Shown here piece after piece: positions 28,409 through 35,132 of a stretch of 35,132 bases of DNA. The stretch covers positions 1 through 35,132 of the forward strand of contig CAZRLO010000015.1 in the NCBI GenBank assembly GCA_964600965.1, read 5' to 3'. The notes below the pieces were generated by a model that worked only from the letters and a program-made list of their open reading frames with translations, made no database searches and was not told where the DNA came from. Made by a program: the position numbers and the translations under genes. The stretch is from UBA5972 sp964600965. GTDB lineage: Bacteria > Pseudomonadota > Alphaproteobacteria > Rhodobacterales > Rhodobacteraceae. The stretch's first letter is position 1. Each line of letters begins with the position of its first letter.

Positions 28409-28448
28409 GTAAATCCGCCGCTTAGCGGCAAGTCGTTGATTTACAACG
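28409..28448. repeat. Nested inverted repeats upstream of the accessory gene
   Basis: GTAAATC (28409-28415) pairs with GATTTAC (28438-28444); inside it CCGC-TTA-GCGG (28418-28428) forms a second perfect hairpin; and CGTTG (28434-28438) pairs with CAACG (28444-28448) as an alternative. All lie 48-87 bases upstream of the 28361 start. They could be operator, recombination or transcript structures; there is no T-run. Confidence 0.55.
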
Positions 28449-28562
28449 GAAACGGTTGCCAACACCACAAAGCATTGAATTCATGTGTAACGAGAGAATT
28501 CTTTAACGAGAAATTTTCCCCGCCACTAAACCCGCGCCTGTTACGTGGTTTTCGTATTCAGG

Positions 28563-29369
28563 TCAATTATTGCTGCCCAAAAGCCGGCGTAGCAGACCAA
28601 GTGTCCACAATGTGCGCACCGGGTTGGCCTTGCGTCGTGGCTGGGTGGTCGCGGCTGTATGGATGGGCTCGCTTTGCGGCTCGGCTTCGGCCACGCTGAC
28701 CGGGATCGAGGCAACACCGTTGCTTTCGCGGATCAGGTGCGTGAACTCGCGCACCGTGTCCAGCCCCGTGGCCGCCGAGATCGGGTCCTGTTCAAATCCG
28801 ATGACGGAAACCGAAACGATCTGCCCGTTCAGGTCGAAATAGGAGCGCCAATAGTCGTCCGCCGCGCCGGGCACGATGCCGGGGCTGGTGTCGCGGGCGC
28901 GCAGAAAGAAGGCGCGGTCGTTCTCGAACGTTTCCAGCACCTCGACGGTTGCGGCCGCCGATTCCCGGCTGAGCGCGGCGCGACCGGTCTCCGACCGGAA
29001 AAACCGATCCATGCCGCCGACTGAATCCGAGACCGAGGCCACGCCTTCGCGCGCGCCCGCGATCGACGCGGTCAGCAATGCCTTTACCTTTGGCTCGGCG
29101 GCCCGCGCCGATGGCGCGACGACCCGGCAATTGCCCAGCAATACGAAGGCGGTATCGCCGCCGATTTGCGAAGTTTCACGGTCCACGCAAAATCCGGCGG
29201 GCCCCTGAATGACGACCTGCTGGCTGGCAACCTTGATGGTTGTCGATTTTGATGTCGTGCCGCCGGTCGAACTGCCCAGACGCGCATTGGTACAGCCCGC
29301 CAGCGACGCCGCGACCAGCAACAGAGCGATGGAGTTGATTCGTCGCGAATCAAATATCCATGTAGACAT
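28563..29369 (-). CDS. Predicted lipoprotein, function unknown
   Basis: 268 residues from ATG 29369, which has AAGGAAAA as ribosome site just upstream; the frame is open to 29504 inside ilvD, but that part has no site. A type II signal peptide is visible: positive start (RR at 9-10), hydrophobic core and lipobox L-A-G-C26. The mature protein has two further cysteines (in FCVDRE and GNCRVV) and a Pro/Lys/Arg-rich C-terminus. No known domain recognised. The start lies 20 bases inside the 3' end of ilvD, so it may be translated from the ilvD message. Outer-membrane anchoring is expected because residues +2 and +3 are Thr-Asn. Confidence 0.82.
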   Translation of the reverse strand: MSTWIFDSRRINSIALLLVAASLAGCTNARLGSSTGGTTSKSTTIKVASQQVVIQGPAGFCVDRETSQIGGDTAFVLLGNCRVVAPSARAAEPKVKALLTASIAGAREGVASVSDSVGGMDRFFRSETGRAALSRESAAATVEVLETFENDRAFFLRARDTSPGIVPGAADDYWRSYFDLNGQIVSVSVIGFEQDPISAATGLDTVREFTHLIRESNGVASIPVSVAEAEPQSEPIHTAATTQPRRKANPVRTLWTLGLLRRLLGSNN

Positions 29370-31080
29370 GCTTTTCCTTCTTGCCGCCCGGATGGGTGAC
29401 CGCCCCCTTGTTCGTGGCGCCGACCTGTTGTGCGTATTTCCACAGGGCGCCCGTGGCATAGATGGTTTCGCGCGGGCCCGACCATTTCTGGCGACGCTTT
29501 TCAAGTTCCGCGTCGCTGAGATCGACCGAAATCACACCGTCCATCGCTGCAAGGGTGATCATATCGCCATTCTCGACCAAAGCAATCGGTCCGCCGTGTG
29601 CCGCCTCGGGTCCGACATGGCCGACGCAGAAACCGCGCGTTGCGCCGGAAAAACGCCCGTCGGTGATCAGGGCGACCTTTTTGCCCATGCCCTGACCGGA
29701 CAAGGCGGCGGTCGTCGCCAGCATTTCGCGCATGCCGGGACCGCCCGAGGGGCCTTCGTTCCGGATCACCAGCACTTCGCCCTCGTTGTAGGTACGGTCT
29801 TGCACCGCTTCGAACGCGTCTTCCTCGCATTCAAACACGCGGGCCGGGCCGGTGAACGACAGTTCCGCCTCGGTCATGCCGGCGATTTTGACGATGGCGC
29901 CCTGAGGTGCAAGATTGCCGCGCAGCCCGACGACGCCACCGGTTTTGCTGATCGGCTGGTCCACCGGATAAATCACCCGGCCATCCGCATTGCGGGTGAT
30001 CTTGTCCAGTTCCTCGCCCATCGAAAGGCCGCTGGCGGTCATGCAATCCTCGTGCATCAGGCCTGCGCGGCGCAGTTCCTTGAGCACGACGGGAACACCG
30101 CCGGCCTCGTACAGATCCTTGGCCACGAACTGACCGCCCGGTTTCAGATCGACGAAATAAGGCGTGTCACGGAAAATCTCGCAGACATCGGCAAGATCGA
30201 AATCGATCCCGGCTTCGTGGGCGATGGCGGGCAGGTGCAGGCCGGCATTGGTGGAGCCGCCGGTACAGGCAACCACGCGCGCCGCGTTTTCGAGCGATTT
30301 GAGCGTCACGACATCGCGCGCCCGGATGTTCATTTCCAACAGATTCATCACGGCGCGGCCCGATGCCTCGCCATATTGATCGCGGCTTTCGTAGGGTGCG
30401 GGCATGCCAGAGGAATTCATCAGCGCAAGGCCAATCGCCTCGGATACGCAGGCCATGGTGTTGGCGGTGAATTGCCCGCCACAGGCCCCGGCGGACGGGC
30501 AGGCGATGGCTTCCATCACTTTCAGCTCTTCCTCGGACATGGTGCCGGCCTGATGCTGGCCCACCGCCTCGAACAGATCCTGCACCGTAAGGTCGCGGCC
30601 TTTGTAGCGCCCCGGCAGGATCGAGCCGCCATAGATGAACACCGACGGCGTGTTCAGCCGCACCATGGCCATCATCATGCCGGGCAGGGATTTGTCGCAG
30701 CCCGCCAGCCCGACCAGCGCATCATAGGCGTGGCCGCGCATGGTCAGTTCGACACTGTCGGCGATGACCTCGCGGGAAACCAACGAGGATTTCATGCCGT
30801 CATGCCCCATCGCGATTCCGTCGGTCACGGTGATCGTGGTAAACTCGCGCGGGGTGCCGCCCGCTGCCTTGGCCCCCAGTTTCACCGCCTGCGCCTGCCG
30901 GTTCAGCGCGATATTGCAGGGCGCGGCTTCGTTCCAGCAGGTTGCCACACCGACCAGCGGCTGGTGAATCTCGGCCTCAGAAACCCCCATCGCGTACAGA
31001 TACGACCGGTGCGGCGCGCGCGACGGCCCTTCGGTCACGTGGCGGCTGGGCAGTTTGGATTTGTCGAAACGCTGGTTCAT
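29350..31080 (-). CDS. ilvD: Dihydroxy-acid dehydratase
   Basis: 576 residues from the ATG at 31080, which begins MNQRFDKSKLPS as in the family; the frame is open to 31167. Catalyses the third step of isoleucine and valine synthesis, converting 2,3-dihydroxy acids into 2-oxo acids. Iron-sulfur ligand cysteines are in ATCWNEAAPCN, GLAGCDKSLPG and ACPSAGACGGQFTANTM. The C-terminal ITDGRFSGATRGFCVGHVGPEA is the IlvD signature. Length is normal. Its 3' end overlaps the lipoprotein gene by 20 bases. The spacer of about 130 bases to the divergent CPBP gene must hold its promoter; no leader peptide of attenuator type was seen. Confidence 0.97.
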   Translation of the reverse strand: MNQRFDKSKLPSRHVTEGPSRAPHRSYLYAMGVSEAEIHQPLVGVATCWNEAAPCNIALNRQAQAVKLGAKAAGGTPREFTTITVTDGIAMGHDGMKSSLVSREVIADSVELTMRGHAYDALVGLAGCDKSLPGMMMAMVRLNTPSVFIYGGSILPGRYKGRDLTVQDLFEAVGQHQAGTMSEEELKVMEAIACPSAGACGGQFTANTMACVSEAIGLALMNSSGMPAPYESRDQYGEASGRAVMNLLEMNIRARDVVTLKSLENAARVVACTGGSTNAGLHLPAIAHEAGIDFDLADVCEIFRDTPYFVDLKPGGQFVAKDLYEAGGVPVVLKELRRAGLMHEDCMTASGLSMGEELDKITRNADGRVIYPVDQPISKTGGVVGLRGNLAPQGAIVKIAGMTEAELSFTGPARVFECEEDAFEAVQDRTYNEGEVLVIRNEGPSGGPGMREMLATTAALSGQGMGKKVALITDGRFSGATRGFCVGHVGPEAAHGGPIALVENGDMITLAAMDGVISVDLSDAELEKRRQKWSGPRETIYATGALWKYAQQVGATNKGAVTHPGGKKEKHVYMDI

Positions 31081-31212
31081 CGGCGCGGTCCTTGCATGAA
31101 GTGGGTTCCTTGGCCCACCGCAATAGGCGAGTGGTGCCGCTTCTTCAAGACATGCGATTGCGCCCACAGGGATTAGCCCTTAGCGTTGGTGAAACCATTG
31201 CAAAGCCTGCGA

Positions 31213-32106
31213 ATGCTGCCCGAACTCAATCCCCGTTTCGATGCCTTTGTTGCCCCGGCCAGACGATACCCGCAATTGTGGCGGCTGATCGCGGGCATCG
31301 TCGTTGGCATCGTGTTCTATCTTGGGTTTGTCCTGGGCTTGATCCTGCTGGCCACGCGGGCTGGCCTTGACCCCGCTCGGGCGCTCAGCGGCGATGGTTC
31401 GCCGCTGGAATCGTCTTTGCTGCTGTTCTCGTTCGCCGGCATGAGCGGCGGGGTGCTGTTGGCCGCGCGGCTGTTTCACAAACGCGGCTGGGCAAGCCTT
31501 GTGGGGCCGGATCTGGTCGAGGCGTGGCGGTACTTTCGCCTGTCCAGCACCATCGTTTTCGCCATCATGATCGGATGGACCGCGCTGGGCATCTGGGACT
31601 CGCCGCCGACGCCGAACCTGCCGTTCGGGATTTGGCTGGTGTGGTTGCCAAGTTCGCTGATTCTGGTGCTGCTTCAGACAGGATCAGAGGAATTGGTGTT
31701 TCGCGGCTATCTGCAACAGCAGCTTGCGGCGCGGTTCCGGTCGCGGTGGATCTGGTGGCTGGTGCCGTCCGCGTTGTTCGGTCTGGCGCATCTGGACCGC
31801 GAGGTGATGGGGCCAAATGCCTGGCTGGTGGTCGCGGACACATTTCTGATTGGGCTGGTTGCTGCGGACCTGACGGCACGCACCGGCAATCTGGGGGCGG
31901 CGATTGGCCTTCATTTCACCAACAACGCCATGGTGCTCCTGTTCGTTGCGATGCAGGGGAACCTGTCCGGCCTCAGCCTGAATGTGACCACGTTTTCGTT
32001 GGCGGATACGGCGATGGTCCGTCAGATGCTTCTGATCGACCTTGGCGTGATTGTTTTGCTCTATTCCGCGTATCTGGTTATCCTGCAAAGGCGCAAGCGG
32101 CTGTGA
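31213..32106 (+). CDS. CPBP family intramembrane glutamic endopeptidase
   Basis: 297 residues if translation starts at the ATG at 31213; TTG at 31186 and GTG at 31189 are in-frame alternatives and none has a clear ribosome site. A polytopic membrane protein with about six to eight hydrophobic segments. The three CPBP motifs are present: E159-E160-L-V-F-R164, F189-G-L-A-H193 and H234-F-T-N-N238 (HxxxN). Family members include Rce1 CAAX prenyl protease and bacteriocin-processing or -immunity proteins; the bacterial substrates are mostly unknown. Divergent from ilvD, and 60 bases upstream of accD. Confidence 0.9.
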   Translation: MLPELNPRFDAFVAPARRYPQLWRLIAGIVVGIVFYLGFVLGLILLATRAGLDPARALSGDGSPLESSLLLFSFAGMSGGVLLAARLFHKRGWASLVGPDLVEAWRYFRLSSTIVFAIMIGWTALGIWDSPPTPNLPFGIWLVWLPSSLILVLLQTGSEELVFRGYLQQQLAARFRSRWIWWLVPSALFGLAHLDREVMGPNAWLVVADTFLIGLVAADLTARTGNLGAAIGLHFTNNAMVLLFVAMQGNLSGLSLNVTTFSLADTAMVRQMLLIDLGVIVLLYSAYLVILQRRKRL

Positions 32107-32166
32107 TTGCATTCGCCGCCACCTGAAACTAAATAGCGGTTCACCACCGGCAGGAGCGATGCACGC

Positions 32167-33174
32167 ATGAACTGGATTTCCAATTATGTCCGGCCCAAGA
32201 TCAATTCGATCTTTTCGCGGCGCGAAACGCCCGACAATCTTTGGACCAAATGCGACGGCTGTGGCACGATGCTGTTTCATCGTGAACTGACCGAGGCGCA
32301 GAACGTCTGCCCCAATTGCAGCCACCACATGCACATCCCGCCGCGCGAACGGTTTCATTTCCTGTTCGATGGCGGCATTTTCACCGATATCGACGTGCCC
32401 AAGCCCGTTGCCGACCCGTTGGGGTTCCGCGACCAGAAAAAGTACCCCGACCGCATGAAGGCGGCGCAGAAAGCGACCGGCGAGCATGAGGCGATGCTGG
32501 TCGCCGAGGGCGAGGTCGGGCGTACGCGGATCGTGGCCGCGGGGCAGAACTTCAAGTTCATGGGTGGCTCGATGGGCATGCATGTCGGCAATGCAATCAT
32601 CGCGGGGGCGGAACGCGCCATCGAAAGCAAATGCCCGTTCGTGATCTTTTCCGCCGCCGGAGGTGCCCGGATGCAAGAGGGCATTCTTTCGCTGATGCAG
32701 ATGCCGCGCACGACGGTCGCGCTCCAGATGGTCAAGGAGGCGGGGCTGCCCTTTATCGTCGTGCTGACCCATCCCACGACCGGTGGGGTGACCGCAAGCT
32801 ATGCGATGTTGGGCGACATTCATATCGCAGAGCCGAATGCCCTGATCGGTTTTGCCGGTGCCCGTGTGATTGAACAGACGATCCGCGAAAAACTGCCCGA
32901 GGGGTTTCAGCGCGCCGAATACCTGCTGGATCACGGGATGTTGGACCGGGTGGTCGAACGCAAGGATATCCGCGAGGAACTGGTCACGATCTGCCGGATG
33001 CTGATGCGGCAAAGTCCCGCGATCAAGGGCGATTTGCCCAAGCCGGAAACACCCGCGGCAAGCCCGCCCGAAACCGAAGTCGAAGCCTTCGCCGACGCCA
33101 ACGAAAAACCTGCAACGGACGAAAAACCGCCGGAGACGCCCAAGGCTGAAGCCGAGACCGGGGCCAAGGGTTGA
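32167..33174 (+). CDS. accD: Acetyl-CoA carboxylase carboxyltransferase subunit beta
   Basis: 335 residues. With AccA it transfers the carboxyl group from biotin to acetyl-CoA, making malonyl-CoA for fatty acid synthesis. The N-terminal zinc ribbon is C29-x2-C32...C48-x2-C51, followed by the crotonase-like carboxyltransferase domain with FMGGSMGMHVG and GGARMQEG. The last 50 residues (about 285-335) are a Pro/Glu/Lys-rich, low-complexity tail that is not needed for the fold. The ATG at 32167 has AGGAG at 32152-32156. The stop overlaps the folC TTG start by four bases; accD-folC pairing is common in proteobacteria. Confidence 0.97.
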   Translation: MNWISNYVRPKINSIFSRRETPDNLWTKCDGCGTMLFHRELTEAQNVCPNCSHHMHIPPRERFHFLFDGGIFTDIDVPKPVADPLGFRDQKKYPDRMKAAQKATGEHEAMLVAEGEVGRTRIVAAGQNFKFMGGSMGMHVGNAIIAGAERAIESKCPFVIFSAAGGARMQEGILSLMQMPRTTVALQMVKEAGLPFIVVLTHPTTGGVTASYAMLGDIHIAEPNALIGFAGARVIEQTIREKLPEGFQRAEYLLDHGMLDRVVERKDIREELVTICRMLMRQSPAIKGDLPKPETPAASPPETEVEAFADANEKPATDEKPPETPKAEAETGAKG

Positions 33175-34445
33175 ACGCGGACAAATCCGACATCATTCTG
33201 GAAAGGCTGATGTCGCTGCATCCCAAGATCATCGACCTGACGCTGGATCGGATGTCGCGGTTACTGGCCGCGCTCGACCATCCCGAGCGGCGGTTGCCCG
33301 CGGTCGTTCACATTGCGGGCACCAACGGCAAGGGATCGACGCTGGCCATGGTTCGCGCGGGGCTCGAGGCGGCGGGCAAATCGGTTCATGCCTATACCTC
33401 TCCGCATCTGGCGCGGTTCCACGAAAGAATCCGGCTGGCCGGCGACCTGATTGCCGAGGAGGATCTTTCGCGCCTGCTGGCGGAGTGCGAAGGCGCAAAT
33501 GGTGGGGTGCCGATCACCTATTTCGAGATCACGACCTGTGCGGCGATGTTGGCGTTCTCGCGGTTTGCGGCCGATTACTGCCTGCTAGAGGTCGGGCTGG
33601 GCGGGCGGCTGGATGCGACCAACGTGATCGACCGGCCCGAATTGTGCGTGATCACGCCAATTTCCTTTGATCATCCGCAGTTTCTGGGAAACACCATTGC
33701 CGAAATCGCCGGTGAAAAGGCCGGTATTCTGAAACGCGGTGTACCGTGCATCGTGGGGCCGCAGACGGATGAAGCGCTGGCAGTGATCGAGGATCGGGGC
33801 GCGCGCATCGGCGCGCCGCTGCTGGTGCACGGCCAGCATTGGCACGTCACCGAGGAACATGGGCGGATGGCGTTTCAGGATGAAACCGGGCTGCTGGACC
33901 TGCCCCTGCCCGGACTGATCGGGGCGCATCAGGTCGTCAATGCCGGCGCGGCGATTGCGGCGTTGCGGTTTCTTGGCGCCGATGAAGCCGCCATCGGGGC
34001 GGCGATGACCGGGGCGGAATGGCCCGCGCGGTTGCAACGACTGAAACGTGGCCCGCTGGTCGGGGCCGCACCTGCGGCAGAGCTGTGGCTGGACGGCGGG
34101 CACAACGCGGCGGCGGGTGCCGCCCTGTCCGAGGCGCTGGGGCGATTGACGCACCGGCCCCTGCACATCATCTGCGGCATGTTGAACACCAAGGATGTCA
34201 CCGGATACCTGCGCCCGCTTGCATCGATGGCGGACTCGTTTCAGGGCGTCGGCATTCCCGGTGAAACCGCCACGCTGAGTGCGGGGGAAACCGTCGCGGC
34301 GGCGCGGGCGGTCGGGATCGCGGGGGTCGAGGCACCGGACGTGCTGGCCGCGATACGTCGCGTCGCGGCGCGCGAACCGGCGGCGCGAATCCTGATATGC
34401 GGCTCGCTTTATCTGGCGGGTGCGGTTCTGCGCGAAAACGCGTGA
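33171..34445 (+). CDS. folC: Bifunctional dihydrofolate / folylpolyglutamate synthase
   Basis: 424 residues. Joins glutamate to dihydropteroate and to folates, in the Mur-ligase fold. The ATP P-loop is G50-T-N-G-K-G-S-T57, and LLEVGLGGRLDATNVI and LDGGHNAAAG are the other family motifs. The start is a TTG overlapping the accD stop (TTGA), which fits homologues beginning about 45 residues before the P-loop; an ATG at 33210 is a shorter alternative. It converges with the HlyC-like gene 29 bases downstream, where a 6-base inverted repeat (GCCTGA / TCAGGC) without T-run is the only possible terminator. Confidence 0.96.
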   Translation: MNADKSDIILERLMSLHPKIIDLTLDRMSRLLAALDHPERRLPAVVHIAGTNGKGSTLAMVRAGLEAAGKSVHAYTSPHLARFHERIRLAGDLIAEEDLSRLLAECEGANGGVPITYFEITTCAAMLAFSRFAADYCLLEVGLGGRLDATNVIDRPELCVITPISFDHPQFLGNTIAEIAGEKAGILKRGVPCIVGPQTDEALAVIEDRGARIGAPLLVHGQHWHVTEEHGRMAFQDETGLLDLPLPGLIGAHQVVNAGAAIAALRFLGADEAAIGAAMTGAEWPARLQRLKRGPLVGAAPAAELWLDGGHNAAAGAALSEALGRLTHRPLHIICGMLNTKDVTGYLRPLASMADSFQGVGIPGETATLSAGETVAAARAVGIAGVEAPDVLAAIRRVAAREPAARILICGSLYLAGAVLRENA

Positions 34446-34474
34446 TTTTCCGGGCCTGACGCCCTGATCCCCGT

Positions 34475-34987
34475 TCAGGCGGCGAAATCGTTTTCGCTGA
34501 GGATCCGGGACATGCCGTCGGCGCGCTCGAAATCCACGTGCACGATCTTGCGGGTCCTGTTGCCGTTGCGGACCCGGCGGAAGTAGTAATCGCGGTCCGC
34601 GAAATTGCCCGGTTTCATGATCCAGCGCGACATGCCGCGCATCAGCCCCGGATAGGGTGCGATCAGGTCGATCAGCCAGAGATTGTCGCCCGATTTCCAG
34701 TCCGCCGGGCGCAGATGCCCGCCCGCGACATACCGGGCCTCGGCTTCGGCGCTGAGGTGGGCCCAGGTGATCAACCCGCGCGGGATGCCGTCGAACCGGA
34801 AAATCCGGTATTGCCCGAACAGGATCGGAGGCTCGATTGCGGCACGCAGATTGGCGACCGACATTTTCTGATGGTGGACGCTGCGCATGGCCAGAAACAT
34901 GAAGTCACCGTAGATGCGCAACCTTTCGGCACTGGGAAAATCGGGGCCCTTTGCAACCTTGGGCGCGGGGTTGGGGGTGTCGGTCAT
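34475..34987 (-). CDS. HlyC-type toxin-activating lysine acyltransferase homologue
   Basis: 170 residues, as in HlyC. HlyC uses acyl-ACP to fatty-acylate internal lysines of the RTX toxin prohaemolysin. The core GLITWAHLSAEAEARY, PADWKSGDNLWLIDLIAPYPG (in pieces) is the family signature. Catalytic His and Asp of HlyC (H23 and D92, 69 apart) correspond to H38 and D107 here, also 69 apart. No RTX toxin gene (GGxGxDxxx repeats) or type I secretion gene is in the window. Its start overlaps the stop of an unidentified upstream gene by four bases (ATGA). The substrate is therefore unknown; it could act on a toxin encoded elsewhere or on another protein. Confidence 0.88.
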   Translation of the reverse strand: MTDTPNPAPKVAKGPDFPSAERLRIYGDFMFLAMRSVHHQKMSVANLRAAIEPPILFGQYRIFRFDGIPRGLITWAHLSAEAEARYVAGGHLRPADWKSGDNLWLIDLIAPYPGLMRGMSRWIMKPGNFADRDYYFRRVRNGNRTRKIVHVDFERADGMSRILSENDFAA

Positions 34988-35132
34988 GATGTCGCCTCTG
35001 CGCTGGATGCAAGCAGCCGGGTTTCCTGCATTTTGAGGTAATACCGCGCTGCGGGCCCATAGGAGTCGCGGTCGGTTTCAAGCTCGGGGAACAGTTTGAA
35101 CAATTCGGCGCGCGCGTCGCCGTCGATTTCGC
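34984..35132 (-). CDS. 3' end of an unidentified gene (partial)
   Basis: Only the last 48 residues are inside the window; the gene runs off the right edge. The readable end is a charged helical sequence (ELFKLFPELETDRDSYGPA, then ARYYLKMQETRLL). The stop TGA overlaps the ATG of the HlyC-like gene, so the two are cotranscribed. No family can be assigned with confidence. Its identity would say much about the acyltransferase. Confidence 0.7.
   Translation of the reverse strand, partial: EIDGDARAELFKLFPELETDRDSYGPAARYYLKMQETRLLASSAEATS

Noticed and set aside
29209..31176. A 655-codon plus-strand open frame opposite ilvD
   Set aside because: Antisense shadow of ilvD; no ribosome site, and His/Gly/Ala-rich composition typical of such shadows.
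34454..34480. GCCTGA/TCAGGC inverted repeat between folC and the HlyC-like gene as bidirectional terminator
   Set aside because: Stem of six bases, loop of 15, no T-run on either strand, so not a credible intrinsic terminator.

Overview
The window looks like chromosomal DNA from a GC-rich alphaproteobacterium, most probably a member of the Rhodobacterales (Rhodobacteraceae/Roseobacter type). The reasons are the high GC and strong G/C third-position bias, the conserved local orders sfsA-map-radC, secA / parvulin-argJ-mutT, hemH-methyltransferase / comF-grxC-nitrilase, and accD-folC, and proteins that I know mainly from that order (the DUF6478-type protein, the short argJ linker family, the PBP-OmpA fusion). 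No plasmid, phage, rRNA, tRNA or CRISPR feature was found. The organism assignment is inference from gene content, not from a marker search.

Layout, left to right. 1-306 holds no secure gene. 307-3293 (minus) is a tightly packed four-gene unit: CinA/MoCF-domain protein, GNAT acetyltransferase, AhpD-like protein, OmpA-like envelope protein. 3342-5761 (plus) is sfsA-map-radC. 5762-8914 (minus) is a two-gene envelope unit: a membrane-anchored protein with an Ig/cadherin-like domain, then a phosphate-binding-protein/OmpA fusion. 9110-11803 (minus) is secA, divergent from a plus-strand unit at 12022-14666: parvulin-type foldase, argJ, mutT. 14725-16607 (minus) is hemH plus an odd methyltransferase-like gene, divergent from comF-grxC-carbon/nitrogen hydrolase-marR (16649-18946). 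ubiG (minus, 18968-19705) is followed by pip and a double-CDGSH iron-sulfur protein and a short secreted PEBP-like protein (plus, 19776-21930).

21931-23085 is a gene-poor stretch of about 1.15 kb that carries two adjacent, related palindromes. 23086-25119 (minus) is fadH. 25196-26356 (minus) encodes two small conserved proteins (one DUF6478-like), divergent from a class I methyltransferase (26538-27275). 27285-28361 (minus) encodes an A+T-richer protein with a membrane segment, a coiled coil and a HEAT-like helical domain, and looks like an accessory gene. 28563-31080 (minus) is ilvD followed by an overlapping lipoprotein gene. 31213-34445 (plus) is a CPBP-type membrane protease, accD and folC. 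34475-34987 (minus) is an HlyC-type lysine acyltransferase with no RTX toxin beside it, preceded by the 3' end of an unidentified gene that runs off the window.

Most of the window is ordinary housekeeping: protein export and folding (secA, parvulin), protein maturation (map), haem, ubiquinone, arginine, branched-chain amino acid, fatty acid and folate synthesis, and thiol metabolism (grxC beside a Nit-type amidase). The less ordinary parts are the 5762-8914 envelope pair, the double-CDGSH protein, the palindrome pair in the gene-poor gap, the 27285-28361 accessory gene and the orphan HlyC-like acyltransferase. I found no convincing complete new defence, mobile or biosynthetic system.
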